Source: Streptomyces sp. TN58 (lineage in GTDB: Bacteria > Actinomycetota > Actinomycetes > Streptomycetales > Streptomycetaceae). Taken from it: DNA of 64,000 nucleotides. Below, one piece after another: positions 1-8,612 of this stretch. Both the position numbers and the translations under genes were made by a program. Where the stretch lies: NCBI RefSeq assembly GCF_001941845.1, contig NZ_CP018870.1:558001-622000 (forward strand), read 5' to 3'. The notes under the pieces were generated by a model. That model made no database searches and had not been told where the DNA came from. It saw only the letters and a list, made by a program, of their open reading frames with translations. The number at the start of each line of letters is the position of its first letter. Positions within the stretch are counted from its first letter, which is position 1.

Positions 1-34
1 CACACAGGCGAAGGCCCCGGAACGGAGTGCGGAC

Positions 35-577
35 ATGTCTACAACCACACTCGTAGTGGTGATCGTCATCGCGGTGGTCGTGGTGCTCGCGCTCATCGCG
101 ATGCTGTGGCTGTCGGCCCGGCGACGGCACCTGCGTGAGCGGTTCGGCCCCGAGTACGAGCGGACCGTGCAGGAGAAGGGCGGCGCGAGCGCCGCCGAGC
201 GCGACCTGCGGGCCCGTGAGCAGCGGCACGACCGGCTCGACATCAAGGAACTGCCGGCCGAGCGCCGGCGCGAGTACGCCGAGGCCTGGAGCGACGTCCA
301 GGAGCACTTCGTGGACCGCCCGGAGAACTCCGTGGCGGAGGCGGACGAACTGGTCTCCAGGCTGCTCAACGAGCGCGGATACCCCACCGCGGGGTACGAG
401 GACCGGCTGCGCGACCTCTCCGTCGAGCACGGGCGCACCCTGGACCACTACCGCGCCGCGCACGACGTCAAGGTGCGCAGCGGCGGCGGCCAGGCGACGA
501 CGGAGGAACTGCGTGGGGCGATGGTGCACTACCGCGCCCTGTTCGAAGAGCTTCTGACGGACCAGAGGAGTCGTTGA
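35..577 (+). CDS. Small membrane-anchored hypothetical protein
   Basis: 180 aa. Residues 5-28 form one strongly hydrophobic Val/Ile/Leu segment, followed by RRR, which predicts an N-terminal anchor with a cytoplasmic remainder. The rest is charged and probably helical. Residues from about 80 to the end match the C-terminal half of the next gene: both have an HFVD/RFVD motif, then an ATEELR/ATEDLR...HYR segment. The ATG has a GGAG about 9 nt upstream. The stop lies 1 nt before the next ATG, so the two are probably co-translated. I do not recognise a named family. Function unknown; a paired envelope-associated role is only inference. Confidence 0.8.
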   Translation: MSTTTLVVVIVIAVVVVLALIAMLWLSARRRHLRERFGPEYERTVQEKGGASAAERDLRAREQRHDRLDIKELPAERRREYAEAWSDVQEHFVDRPENSVAEADELVSRLLNERGYPTAGYEDRLRDLSVEHGRTLDHYRAAHDVKVRSGGGQATTEELRGAMVHYRALFEELLTDQRSR

Positions 578-578
578 C

Positions 579-1094
579 ATGCGTATACGTGGAGGTCAGG
601 AGGCCCGGGACAGCGAATCCGGTCCGACCACGGAAGACATCATGAACTCGGGCGCGGCCGAGGCGGAACAGACGCCCGTGTACCCGGGTGAGGCCACCGA
701 CTCCGATCGGACGGACGGCCTGGGCGCCGAGGACTCGGACGGGACCTCCGAGACGGACGGGGCGGCAGGGACCGAGGGGGCGGCCGGCCGGGCCGACGCA
801 CCGGGCGGGGTCGACGCCGACACGGAGGAGCCGCTGCTCGGCACGGCGGAGACCGAGGAGTACCGCAGGAAGTGGAGCGAGATCCAGGGCCGGTTCGTCG
901 ACGATCCGCAGGACGCCGTACGGTCCGCGGACACCCTGGTCGCGGAGGTCATGCAGGCCCTGGCCGGCAGCTTCTCCACCCGCAAGCAGGGCCTGGAGGG
1001 CCAGTGGGGCCGTGGTGAGCAGGTGGCGACGGAGGACCTGCGGGTCTCGCTGCAGCACTACCGCTCGTTCTTCAACCGGCTCCTCAAGACCTGA
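579..1094 (+). CDS. Hypothetical soluble paralogue of the upstream membrane protein
   Basis: 171 aa. Residues 1-90 are acidic, Gly/Ala/Asp/Glu-rich and look disordered. Residues from about 95 onward repeat the C-terminal domain of the preceding protein (EYRRKWSEIQGRFVDDP versus EYAEAWSDVQEHFVDRP, then TEDLRVSLQHYRSFFNRLL). It lacks the membrane helix. GAGGAG is spaced 7 nt from the ATG at 579. An alternative ATG at 642 would remove part of the acidic tail. The pair looks like a tandem duplication that diverged into anchored and soluble forms. Function unknown. Confidence 0.75.
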   Translation: MRIRGGQEARDSESGPTTEDIMNSGAAEAEQTPVYPGEATDSDRTDGLGAEDSDGTSETDGAAGTEGAAGRADAPGGVDADTEEPLLGTAETEEYRRKWSEIQGRFVDDPQDAVRSADTLVAEVMQALAGSFSTRKQGLEGQWGRGEQVATEDLRVSLQHYRSFFNRLLKT

Positions 1095-1166
1095 ACCGGC
1101 CCGGAACCGCCACTGCCCCTCCGGGCTTCGCCCTTCGGAGCACCACCCCCCGGACGGCGCCGCGCC

Positions 1167-3599
1167 TCATGCGGCGTCGTCCGGGACGTGCAGGTCCAGT
1201 ACGCAGAGGTCGTCGGAGTTGCCGGTCCGCTGCGCCGCCAGCGTGCGGGCGAGCTCGCCGCCGACACCGTCCCGCAGCAGCTGCACGGCGGTGCGGGCGA
1301 GTCGTCCCAGTCCCTGGTCGATGTCCTCCCCCGGCTGCTCCACGAGCCCGTCGGTGTAGAGCAGGAGATGGTCACCGGGCCGGAGGTCGATGACGGCCTG
1401 CCCGTACACGGAGTCGCGGGCCGCGCCGAGGAGGCAGCCTGCGGGCTGCTCCAGGAAGTCGGCCCGGCCGTCGCGGATCAGCAGCGGCGGCAGGTGTCCG
1501 GCCCGGGCCCAGGTCAGGCGGCGGACGTCGGGCTGGTAGCGGCCGATGAACATCGTCGCGGTGGCGGACGGCTCCGAATCGGTGTGCAGCAGCAGGTTGT
1601 TGAGCCGGCGCAGGACGTCGAGGAGCGCCGTGCCGGTGGTGGCCATGCCCTTGGCGGTGAACCTCAGCTGGGCCATGGTGCCGACGGCCGCCAGGCCGTG
1701 GCCGGCCACGTCCCCGACGACGAAGAGGGCGCTGCGGTCGGGCATTTCGACGGCGCTGTACCAGTCGCCTCCGACGTTCACCCCGCTGTCGGAGGGCACG
1801 TAGGCCACCTCCACGCAGAGTCCCGCGAGTTCCACGGACTGTTCGGGGATCGGCAGCAGCGTCGCCTGGAGGCGGGCGGCGAGCGCGCGTTCGGCCTGGA
1901 GCATGCCGGACTGGACCAGGACGGCCCGCTCGCTCTCGCGCAGGGCGTGTTCGGCGTCGCGCAGCGCTGTGACGTCCTGGAAGAAGCCGTGCACCTCGAC
2001 GGGGGCGCCGTTGGCGTCGGTCTGGGACTCGGCGACGATCCGCAGGTGCCGTACGCCGTCGGCGGTGCTGATGCGGAACTGCTGGTCGACGGCCCGCTGC
2101 CCGAGTCGCAGCAGCCGGTGGACGGCGGCGGCGATCCGCGGCTGGTCGTCGGGCAGGACGTGGCGGGGCAGGTCCTCCAAACCGACCGGCTCCAGTGCGG
2201 GGTCCCGGCCGAAGATCGCGTAGACGTGGTCGGACCAGGTGACGCGGTTCGTCGTGAGCTGCCAGCGGGCCCAGCCGAGGTTGCCAAGGCGCTGCATCTC
2301 GTCCAGCCTGCGGGCCTCGCGTTCGCTGATGTCGTGCCGGATCCATGAGACGACCAGGCGCTCTCCCAGCCGGGTCGCCCTGACCGAGTACACGGTCTCC
2401 TGGGGGAATCCGGGACCCACCTCCTGGTAGGTGAAAGGCTCGCCCTCGTACACGGTCCCGGTGGCCAGGGTGTCCTCGTAGCCCTCCCACAGCGCGGTGC
2501 CCGCCACGGTGGGGTACGTCTCCAGGACCCGTCGGCCCACGAGTTCCTTGCCCCGGCGCCCCTGTACGTCGACGGACTCCGGCGCCGCTCCGTCGATCCG
2601 GTAGTCCTCGATCTCCCCGGTCTCCGAACGCAGGGGCGTGAGCAGCACGGCCGGGCCGGACAGCACGTCCAGGACCGCCTGGACGGACGCGACGTCGGCG
2701 GGGACGGCCGGCGGCACGGCGTCACCGTGGGGCCGGCCGTTGCGCAGCAGGGCGGTGCACAGCCGGACGGCCTGGCGCAGCAGCGTGCGGGTGTCCTCGC
2801 CGAAGGGGCCCGGACGGCTGCGCATGAAGCCGACGGCGCTGTGCACGCGGCCGCCGGACGGTACGGGGATCCAGGCGCGGGACGGCCACTGTCCGGGGCT
2901 GTCGCCGATCAGGAGGTAGCGGCGGGCGTCCGCGACCGGGTCCTCCAGCCACACGGCCTCTCTGGCGGCGATGGCTTCGAGGGCGGCGACGCCGCTGAGC
3001 GGCGGGACGTGGTGCCACTGCTCGGCCAGCGACCGGGTGATGCCCGCGTGGCCCGTCAGCTCCAGGCTGCCGGCGGGCGTCACGCTGTAGATCATCACGC
3101 CGTCGACGCCCACCGGTTCGTTCAGCACGTCACGCAGCAGGTGCGCGACGTCCGCCTCGCTGTCCGCCTCGGCGAGGCCTTCGGCCAGTCTGGGCAGCGG
3201 GGCCCGCAGGCTTTCGTCGCCCGGCGCGGCGACGACGTCCGTCCGGTCCGGCGCGGACGCGGGCTCGGACCCGGTCGTGGGCTCGGACCCGGTCGTGGGC
3301 GGGGGCGGCACGGCGGCTCCGGGCGCCGGCCTGGAGCGGACCTGGCCCAGGGTGAGCCAGCACTCCTCCATGAGGGTCCTGCCCCACCGGGTCCCGCGGG
3401 CGAGCAGCGCCTCGTAGGCCGCGTCGGCGGAGACCCCGGTCTGGGCCATCAGCACGCCCTTGGCGCGCTCTGTGACGGCGGTGGCCGCGGCGATGCCCTC
3501 CAGGTCCGCGATCTCGGATCTCAGCCTGGCCACCACCCTGGCCAACGCGAGCACCTCCGGTGAGGCGTCCTCGTCGGGAGGCACGACTTCGTGCGTCAT
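1167..3599 (-). CDS. ANTAR-GAF-PAS-PP2C (SpoIIE/RsbU-type) phosphatase
   Basis: 810 aa. Domains in order: an ANTAR-like N-terminus (about 20-85, with ERAKGVLMAQTGVS and the downstream helices), GAF (about 150-290), two PAS/PAC segments (about 305-545) and a SpoIIE-type PP2C phosphatase (about 590-805). Phosphatase motifs visible are GGDWY, FVVGDVAGHG, ARAGHLPP, LLLYTDGL and NSDDLCVLDL. Family knowledge: such enzymes dephosphorylate STAS anti-anti-sigma factors. The second Asp of the usual GGDWYD is Ser here. An ANTAR domain normally binds RNA hairpins, so its fusion to a phosphatase is notable. STAS proteins are encoded far away in this window (62.5 kb), so the partner is unknown. Confidence 0.88.
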   Translation of the reverse strand: MTHEVVPPDEDASPEVLALARVVARLRSEIADLEGIAAATAVTERAKGVLMAQTGVSADAAYEALLARGTRWGRTLMEECWLTLGQVRSRPAPGAAVPPPPTTGSEPTTGSEPASAPDRTDVVAAPGDESLRAPLPRLAEGLAEADSEADVAHLLRDVLNEPVGVDGVMIYSVTPAGSLELTGHAGITRSLAEQWHHVPPLSGVAALEAIAAREAVWLEDPVADARRYLLIGDSPGQWPSRAWIPVPSGGRVHSAVGFMRSRPGPFGEDTRTLLRQAVRLCTALLRNGRPHGDAVPPAVPADVASVQAVLDVLSGPAVLLTPLRSETGEIEDYRIDGAAPESVDVQGRRGKELVGRRVLETYPTVAGTALWEGYEDTLATGTVYEGEPFTYQEVGPGFPQETVYSVRATRLGERLVVSWIRHDISEREARRLDEMQRLGNLGWARWQLTTNRVTWSDHVYAIFGRDPALEPVGLEDLPRHVLPDDQPRIAAAVHRLLRLGQRAVDQQFRISTADGVRHLRIVAESQTDANGAPVEVHGFFQDVTALRDAEHALRESERAVLVQSGMLQAERALAARLQATLLPIPEQSVELAGLCVEVAYVPSDSGVNVGGDWYSAVEMPDRSALFVVGDVAGHGLAAVGTMAQLRFTAKGMATTGTALLDVLRRLNNLLLHTDSEPSATATMFIGRYQPDVRRLTWARAGHLPPLLIRDGRADFLEQPAGCLLGAARDSVYGQAVIDLRPGDHLLLYTDGLVEQPGEDIDQGLGRLARTAVQLLRDGVGGELARTLAAQRTGNSDDLCVLDLHVPDDAA

Positions 3600-3724
3600 A
3601 TCTTGAGGATGGCACGGGGGTGCCGGGGTACGCGCCCGAGTGCGGGCTTCGCCGCCCGCGGCCGCACGGGAAGGGTGCGGCCCGCCGGGTTACCCTCGGA
3701 GGAGCCGTGAAAGGGATGGTGCGC

Positions 3725-4561
3725 ATGTGTCGGTGGCTCGCCTACTCGGGTACGCCCGTGCTGCTCGACACCGTGCTCTACCGCCCCGAGCACTCGCTGA
3801 TCAACCAGAGTCTGAAGTCCCGGCTGGGTGTGGAGTCGACCAACGGCGACGGGTTCGGGCTGGGCTGGTACAGCGCGGACGGCAACGGCACCCCGGCGGT
3901 CTTCCGTGACATCGGCCCCGCCTGGAACAACCGCAACCTCCAGGAGCTGGCCGCGCACGTCCGCTCGCCGCTCTTCTTCGCACACGTGCGGGCCTCGACC
4001 GGTTCGGCCGTCCAGCAGACGAACTGCCACCCCTTCCGCCACGGCCGCTGGCTGTGGATGCACAACGGGGCGATCGGGGACTTCGCCCGCCTTCAGCGCG
4101 ATCTGTGCATGGCCGTCGACCCGGCCCTGTTCTCGTGCATCGAGGGTTCGACCGACTCCGAGGTGATGTTCTACCTCGCGGTCACCTTCGGACTCGACCA
4201 GGACGTGCCCGGCGCGGTGGCGCGGATGGCGGGCCTCGTGGAGCGGCTCGGCAAGGAGCACGGCGTGGCGGAGCCGCTGCAGATGACGGTGGCGGTGAGC
4301 GACGGCGAGACCGTGTGGGCCTTCCGGTACTCCAGCCAGGGGAAGTCGCGGTCGCTCTACTACAGCAGCCGGGCCGACACGGTCCGGGACCTCTATCCGG
4401 AGCTGGACTACCTCAGGGAGGTCTCCGACGACACGCGCATCGTGGTCTCCGAACCCCTGGGAGATCTGCCGGGCGTGTGGAACGAGCTCCCCGAGAGCAG
4501 CTACGCGGTCATCCCGTCCGGTCCGGACGCGGACTACCTGCCCTTCATCCCGGAGTTCTAG
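3725..4561 (+). CDS. Class II glutamine amidotransferase (YafJ/EgtC-like)
   Basis: 278 aa from ATG 3725. GTG 3707 and ATG 3716 are in frame, but only 3725 gives Met-Cys. Class II (Ntn) amidotransferases need the Cys as residue 1 after Met removal, so this start is chosen; AAGGGA lies upstream. Motifs: MCRWLAYSG, STNGDGFGLGW, FAHVRAST, NCHPF and WMHNGAI, all typical of the Ntn glutaminase fold. The family includes EgtC (ergothioneine pathway) and YafJ. No egtB or egtD is present here, so the substrate is unassigned. The next gene is a YbdK-type carboxylate-amine ligase on the same strand, which suggests gamma-glutamyl chemistry (inference). Confidence 0.85.
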   Translation: MCRWLAYSGTPVLLDTVLYRPEHSLINQSLKSRLGVESTNGDGFGLGWYSADGNGTPAVFRDIGPAWNNRNLQELAAHVRSPLFFAHVRASTGSAVQQTNCHPFRHGRWLWMHNGAIGDFARLQRDLCMAVDPALFSCIEGSTDSEVMFYLAVTFGLDQDVPGAVARMAGLVERLGKEHGVAEPLQMTVAVSDGETVWAFRYSSQGKSRSLYYSSRADTVRDLYPELDYLREVSDDTRIVVSEPLGDLPGVWNELPESSYAVIPSGPDADYLPFIPEF

Positions 4562-4589
4562 GGCAAGCTCCAAGTCGCGTCACGGCGCC

Positions 4590-4620
4590 GGCCGGGGACC
4601 GGCCCCCCGAGTGAGGGGGG
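4590..4620 (+). terminator. Stacked G/C hairpins after the amidotransferase gene
   Basis: A 6-bp stem GGCCGG/CCGGCC (4590-4595/4599-4604) overlaps a second perfect stem of six C and six G (4603-4608/4615-4620) with a GAGTGA loop. The two cannot both form fully. They could end the upstream transcript or be alternative structures in the leader of the next gene. No U-tract follows. Confidence 0.45.
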
Positions 4621-4677
4621 ATCCGGCGGGTAGGCGCAGCACAGGAGGAGGGCCTGAAGGACGGCAGCACCGCCTCG

Positions 4678-4704
4678 GCCGACCGGTCGCAACCGGTCGT
4701 CGGC
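4678..4704 (+). promoter_or_regulatory. Hairpin in leader of the YbdK-type ligase gene
   Basis: GCCGACCGGT (4678-4687), loop CGCA, then ACCGGTCGTCGGC (4692-4704). The arms match with a two-base bulge. It ends 30 nt before the ATG at 4734, just upstream of the GAAAGGA ribosome-binding site. Function not established. Confidence 0.35.
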
Positions 4705-4733
4705 GGCGCCCACCCTCACCGAAAGGACCCCGG

Positions 4734-5921
4734 ATGTCACTGGCCGTGCCCACAGCGGCGCCCCACCGCGGGAGCCGGACCCCCACCCCCCTCGGAGCGG
4801 GTCGCGGCCGTCTCGCCGCGGCCGTCGTGCCGACCATGGGCGTGGAGGAGGAGTTCCTGCTGGTCGACCGCCGCAGCAGGGCCCCTGTGGGGCGCGCGGC
4901 GGGGGTCATCGAGGCCGCTTCGGGCCGACTCGGACCGCTGGTCCAGTCGGAGTTCTTCACGGCCCAGGTCGAGTCGTGCACGACTCCCACGTCGAGCACG
5001 GCCGTGCTGCGGGCCGAGCTGGCCTGGCTGCGGGCCGAACTGGTCAAGGCGGCTGACGCGCAGGACTGCCTGCTCGTCGGGACCGGCACCGCGGTGATAC
5101 CGCCGGAGCGTCCGCTGGCCATCACCCCGGACGAGCGCTACCGGCGCATGGCGGTCCGCTTCGCGTCCGCCGTGGGCGGCTACGACCAACCGGTCTGCGG
5201 ATGCCATGTCCACATCGGGGTGTCCTCGCGGGCGGAGGCCCTGGACCTGGCCAACCGGCTCCGGCCCTGGCTGCCCACCCTGCAGGCCCTCAGCGCCAAT
5301 TCCCCCTTCGACCGGGGCAGGGACAGCGGCCATGCCAGCTGGCGGGCGGTGGAGCACGCCCGCTGGCCCACGGTGGGGCCCGCTCCCTTCCTCGACGAGG
5401 CCTCGTACGAGCGCATGGCCAACGACCTCGTGCGGTGCGGGGCCCTGCTGGACCGGCGGATGATCTACTGGTACGCCCGCCCGTCCGAGCACGTGCCGAC
5501 GCTGGAGATCCGGGTGGCGGACGTGAACGCCCGCCTCGACACCGTCGTGCTGCTGGCCGCGCTCGTCCGCGGGCTGGCCGGCGTACTGCTGCCGGAGCGC
5601 GGCGAGGGCAGGCCGCCGCCGTTCCTGGAGTGCGGCCGGCTGCGGGAGGCGCACCGGCTCGCCGCCGTGCACGGGCTGTGCGGCGAGGGCCTGGATCCGG
5701 TCGTCGGAGCCCGTGTCCCGGTGTGGGACATGCTGCAGCGGCTGCGCGAGCGGGCCGCTCCGGGACTGGCCGCGGCCGGCGATCTGCTCCTGGTGGACAC
5801 CATGCTCGACCGGCTGCGTGCCGAGGGCGGCGGGGCGGCCCGGCAGCGCGCCGCCCACGTCCGGCGCGGAAGGCTCAGCGACGTGGTGGACGGCCTGGCG
5901 AGGACGACCGCGGCCGTGTGA
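4734..5921 (+). CDS. Glutamate-cysteine ligase-like carboxylate-amine ligase (YbdK family, GCS2)
   Basis: 395 aa from ATG 4734, preceded by GAAAGGA. Family motifs: MGVEEEFLLVD (ATP/Mg-binding N-terminus), QVESCT, the GCHVHIGV segment and LEIRVADVNA near 250. Length fits the GCS2/YbdK family, which joins Glu to amines such as Cys. Whether this copy makes gamma-Glu-Cys or another amide cannot be told from sequence. The first 25 residues are Pro/Arg-rich and weakly conserved-looking, so a start further in is possible. It lies about 170 nt downstream of the class II amidotransferase with hairpins between. Confidence 0.85.
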   Translation: MSLAVPTAAPHRGSRTPTPLGAGRGRLAAAVVPTMGVEEEFLLVDRRSRAPVGRAAGVIEAASGRLGPLVQSEFFTAQVESCTTPTSSTAVLRAELAWLRAELVKAADAQDCLLVGTGTAVIPPERPLAITPDERYRRMAVRFASAVGGYDQPVCGCHVHIGVSSRAEALDLANRLRPWLPTLQALSANSPFDRGRDSGHASWRAVEHARWPTVGPAPFLDEASYERMANDLVRCGALLDRRMIYWYARPSEHVPTLEIRVADVNARLDTVVLLAALVRGLAGVLLPERGEGRPPPFLECGRLREAHRLAAVHGLCGEGLDPVVGARVPVWDMLQRLRERAAPGLAAAGDLLLVDTMLDRLRAEGGGAARQRAAHVRRGRLSDVVDGLARTTAAV

Positions 5922-5974
5922 GAAGCCGTGTGGGTAAACACCGAGACCTACGGTACGAGACGGAAGGAACTGCC

Positions 5975-6220
5975 ATGGACGACCAGGGCGGCGCAGGCGG
6001 AGTACCGCTGCACCACGACGACGACGAAGCCCGGCGCAGGGCTCCGCACGCCGGACCGCGTGCCCGGAAGCCGCGCGGGGACGACGGGACCACCCGGGCC
6101 GCGGACACGGACGAGGCGAGCCGCCTCGACCGGCCGGAGGAGTCCGGCGGGCCCGGCGGGGACACCCGTTGGACGGGGCCCGACGACGAGCGGCCGGCCG
6201 GCCGCCGACGGGCGCCCTGA
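5975..6220 (+). CDS. Short charged hypothetical protein
   Basis: 81 aa, rich in Asp, Arg, Gly and Pro, with a patch of Asp/Glu/Arg near residues 13-22; likely disordered. GGAAGGA stands 6 nt before the ATG. The stop is 10 nt before the GTG of the next gene, whose ribosome-binding site GAGGAGG overlaps this stop, so the two form an operon. No recognisable domain. It is supported mainly by the clean ribosome-binding site and spacing. Confidence 0.55.
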   Translation: MDDQGGAGGVPLHHDDDEARRRAPHAGPRARKPRGDDGTTRAADTDEASRLDRPEESGGPGGDTRWTGPDDERPAGRRRAP

Positions 6221-6230
6221 GGAGGCGGGC

Positions 6231-6833
6231 GTGAACCGGAGTCCCAGGCCGCCGACGGGCCGCGCGCCCACCTTCCTGGCGATCTACCTCAACGACCACC
6301 TCACCGGTGCCGGCGGTGGCGTCGAGCTCCTCCGCCGGGCCGCCGCGGCCCATCAGGGCGGGGTCCTCGGCACCTCCCTGCGGTCGCTGGGCGAGCAGGC
6401 GGCACAGGACCGGCAGAGCCTGCTCACCCTGATGGCCGATCTCGACGTGCCCGTCATGCGGACGAGGGCCGCTCTCGGCCGGATCGCCGAGAAGATGGGC
6501 CGGCTCAAACTGAACGGCCGGGTGCTGTCCCGGTCCCCGCTCAGTGACGTGCTGGAACTCGAAGCGATACGTCTGGCCGTGGAGGCCAAGGCGGCCTGCT
6601 GGCGTTCGCTGCGGAGCCTGGCGCGCACCGACCCGCGGATCGACATCGCCCGGATCGAGGAGCTCATCGGCCGGGCCGAGCAGCAGATCCGCGCCCTGGA
6701 GGCGCTGCGCAGCGCCTGCGCCTCCCAGCTGTTCTCGCGGGAGGCGCGCGGCCGGGCCGCGACGCCCCACGCCGCGGAGGCCGTCTGGCGCCGCGGCCAC
6801 CCGCGCGGGCTGCCCCGGACCCGCCCGACCTGA
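6231..6833 (+). CDS. Conserved hypothetical all-helical protein
   Basis: 200 aa from GTG 6231 with GAGGAGG 5 nt upstream. From about residue 16 (TFLAIYLNDHLTGAGGGVELLRRAA) the protein is predicted as several amphipathic helices, with paired AAHQGG and EQAAQDRQSL segments. It may be a four-helix bundle. No metal-ligand pattern was identified. The C-terminal 25 residues are Arg/Pro-rich. Co-translated with the preceding 81-aa gene. I do not recognise a named family with confidence. Confidence 0.7.
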   Translation: MNRSPRPPTGRAPTFLAIYLNDHLTGAGGGVELLRRAAAAHQGGVLGTSLRSLGEQAAQDRQSLLTLMADLDVPVMRTRAALGRIAEKMGRLKLNGRVLSRSPLSDVLELEAIRLAVEAKAACWRSLRSLARTDPRIDIARIEELIGRAEQQIRALEALRSACASQLFSREARGRAATPHAAEAVWRRGHPRGLPRTRPT

Positions 6834-6860
6834 CCGCTTCGGTGCTGTGTGTGACCCGCC

Positions 6861-7967
6861 TCAGGGCCGCCTGCGGGACCGCGCGAAGCGGCGGGTGGCC
6901 TTCGGGTCCGAGGCGAGCGGCGCGGTGTCCATGCCCGCGCCCGTGCGGAGGCCGTCGAGGAACTCCTCGACGGCCTCGACCGAGGTGTGGCGCGGCTCCC
7001 AGGCCAGTTCCCGGCGCGCCCGGGAGGAGTCCATCAGCGGGAGCCGGAGGACGGCGTCGAACAGGTCCGGCGAGGCGGGCACCAGGTGCAGCCGCCACGC
7101 TGCGGCGAGGGCGGCCCGCACGGGTGCCGTCGGGACCGGCAGGCTGCGCGCGTCGAGCATCCCGGACAGGACCTCGGCGTCCAGCGGAGGGTCCGCGGCC
7201 AGGTTGAAGGGCCCGCGGACGGGGAGGGCCGCGGCGGCCCGGTAGGCCTCGGCGGCGTCGTCGGTGTGCAGGGCCTGGAAGCGCAGCCCGGCCAGGTCGG
7301 GCACGGCGGGGAGCAGTTCGGGGCGCAGGAACCGGCTCGGGAGCAGCCGGCCCGCGAAGATGCGGCGCTGCTCGGAGGCGGACTGCCGTTTGAAGAGGAA
7401 GCCCGGCCGCATCCGCACGACCCGGATGTCGGGGTGGGTGCGCTCGAAGGTGTCGAGGACCCGTTCGAGATAGGCCTTCTCGCGGGTGTAGGCGGCCTGC
7501 GGCCAGCCGTGGGTGGGCCACGACTCGTCGACCGTGCGGTCCTTCGGTCCGGGTGAGTAGGCGCCGACCGACGACGCGTGGACGAGGGCGGGCACGCCTG
7601 CGGCGGCCACGGCGTCGAACACGCGGATGCTGCCCAGGATGTTGGTGCGCCAGGTCTCGGCGGGGTGGTGGGTGGGCTGGAACTTCCACGCGAGGTGGAT
7701 GACGGCGTCGGCCCCGGTGAAGAGCGCGGCCAGGTCCGCGCCGCCCGGTTCCACATCCACGGCGTGCCAGCGTGTCTTCGGCGGCCGCCACAGGGGCATC
7801 CTGCGGGCCAGGCCGAGCACGGAGCCGACGGAGGGGTCGCCGGCGAGGGCGAGGACGACGCTGGTCCCGACGTTTCCCGTGGCCCCGACCACCACGACGC
7901 GGGTCCCCTCGTCTCGCCGTTCGGCTGCGCTTTCGGCGTTCCTGTCCGCCGGTGCGTGCTGCGTCAT
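6861..7967 (-). CDS. NAD-dependent epimerase/dehydratase (extended SDR)
   Basis: 368 aa. Rossmann motif VVVVGATGNVGTSV at about 24-38. Asp follows the second strand (WHAVDVEPGG), then VIHLAW near 90. YSPGP and YTREK supply the Tyr and Lys of the SDR YxxxK motif. GAGGAG precedes the ATG on the minus strand. The family acts on sugar nucleotides or similar carbonyl/epoxide substrates; the substrate is unknown. It converges with the upstream plus-strand gene and diverges from the PRC-barrel gene at 8251. Confidence 0.85.
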   Translation of the reverse strand: MTQHAPADRNAESAAERRDEGTRVVVVGATGNVGTSVVLALAGDPSVGSVLGLARRMPLWRPPKTRWHAVDVEPGGADLAALFTGADAVIHLAWKFQPTHHPAETWRTNILGSIRVFDAVAAAGVPALVHASSVGAYSPGPKDRTVDESWPTHGWPQAAYTREKAYLERVLDTFERTHPDIRVVRMRPGFLFKRQSASEQRRIFAGRLLPSRFLRPELLPAVPDLAGLRFQALHTDDAAEAYRAAAALPVRGPFNLAADPPLDAEVLSGMLDARSLPVPTAPVRAALAAAWRLHLVPASPDLFDAVLRLPLMDSSRARRELAWEPRHTSVEAVEEFLDGLRTGAGMDTAPLASDPKATRRFARSRRRP

Positions 7968-8250
7968 CGTGTCGGCTCCTCTGCGCGGAGGGCGGTCCGG
8001 GAGGCGTGTCCCGCCGGTCGTGCCGGGCGCATGCGATCGGGCGGATGAGCGGACGTGCCCGCGCGCGGCGCCCCCGGGGTCTCAGGGCGCCTACCCGTGC
8101 CGCCGCGCGGCATGCGCGGGCCGGCGCGGCCGCTCCGGCATCCTGGGCGTGAGCCGGTCTTTTGCGGGGAGGTGCCTGAGTGCCGTTCCGTCCCGCTCAC
8201 GGGGCGGGCGCGGGCGACTGCACACGTACGGTCACAGAGAGGCGAGAGCC

Positions 8251-8604
8251 GTGAGCGAGAAGGACATCTGGGGATACCACGAGGACGCCGGCCACGTCAG
8301 CGGCATCGATCTCGTCGGTTACAAGGTCGAGGCCACCGACGGCCACATCGGGAAGGTCGACAAGCACTCCGCCGACTTCCGGGCGTCCCACATCGTCGTC
8401 GACACGGGCGTCTGGATCTTCGGCAAGCACGTCCTCCTGCCGGCGGGCACGATCGAACGCATCGACACGGCCGAGGAGAAGGTCTACCTGGGCCTGACCA
8501 AGGAGCAGATCAAGAACGCGCCCGACTACGACGAGGCCAAGTACGCGGGTGAGCCCAACTTCATGGACCGGTTCGGCCACTACTACGGCCAGTCCCACAT
8601 GTAG
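8251..8604 (+). CDS. PRC-barrel domain protein
   Basis: 117 aa from GTG 8251. An N-terminal PRC-barrel of about 75 residues is recognisable: GYKVEATDGHIGKVDKHS, then HIVVDTGVWIFGKHVLLPAG and a short strand ERIDTAEEKVYLGL. The tail (NAPDYDEAKYAGEP...HYYGQSHM) is common in actinobacterial stand-alone PRC proteins. These are linked to stress or RNA metabolism, without a defined reaction. The stop is 8 nt before the next gene, so probably an operon with the reductase. Confidence 0.85.
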   Translation: MSEKDIWGYHEDAGHVSGIDLVGYKVEATDGHIGKVDKHSADFRASHIVVDTGVWIFGKHVLLPAGTIERIDTAEEKVYLGLTKEQIKNAPDYDEAKYAGEPNFMDRFGHYYGQSHM

Positions 8605-8612
8605 GGGCGCAC

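Noticed and set aside
1188..2348. 386-aa plus-strand frame
   Set aside because: Antisense shadow of the PP2C phosphatase gene; no ribosome-binding site or domain.
4562..4733. Known riboswitch (e.g. cobalamin or ydaO type)
   Set aside because: No conserved core of these classes was found; only hairpins.
3725..5921. Complete ergothioneine cluster
   Set aside because: EgtB- and EgtD-like genes are missing; only possible egtA/egtC-like members are present.
4737..6800. 687-aa minus-strand frame
   Set aside because: Antisense to the YbdK-type ligase and the two small genes; composition driven by codon bias of the true strand.
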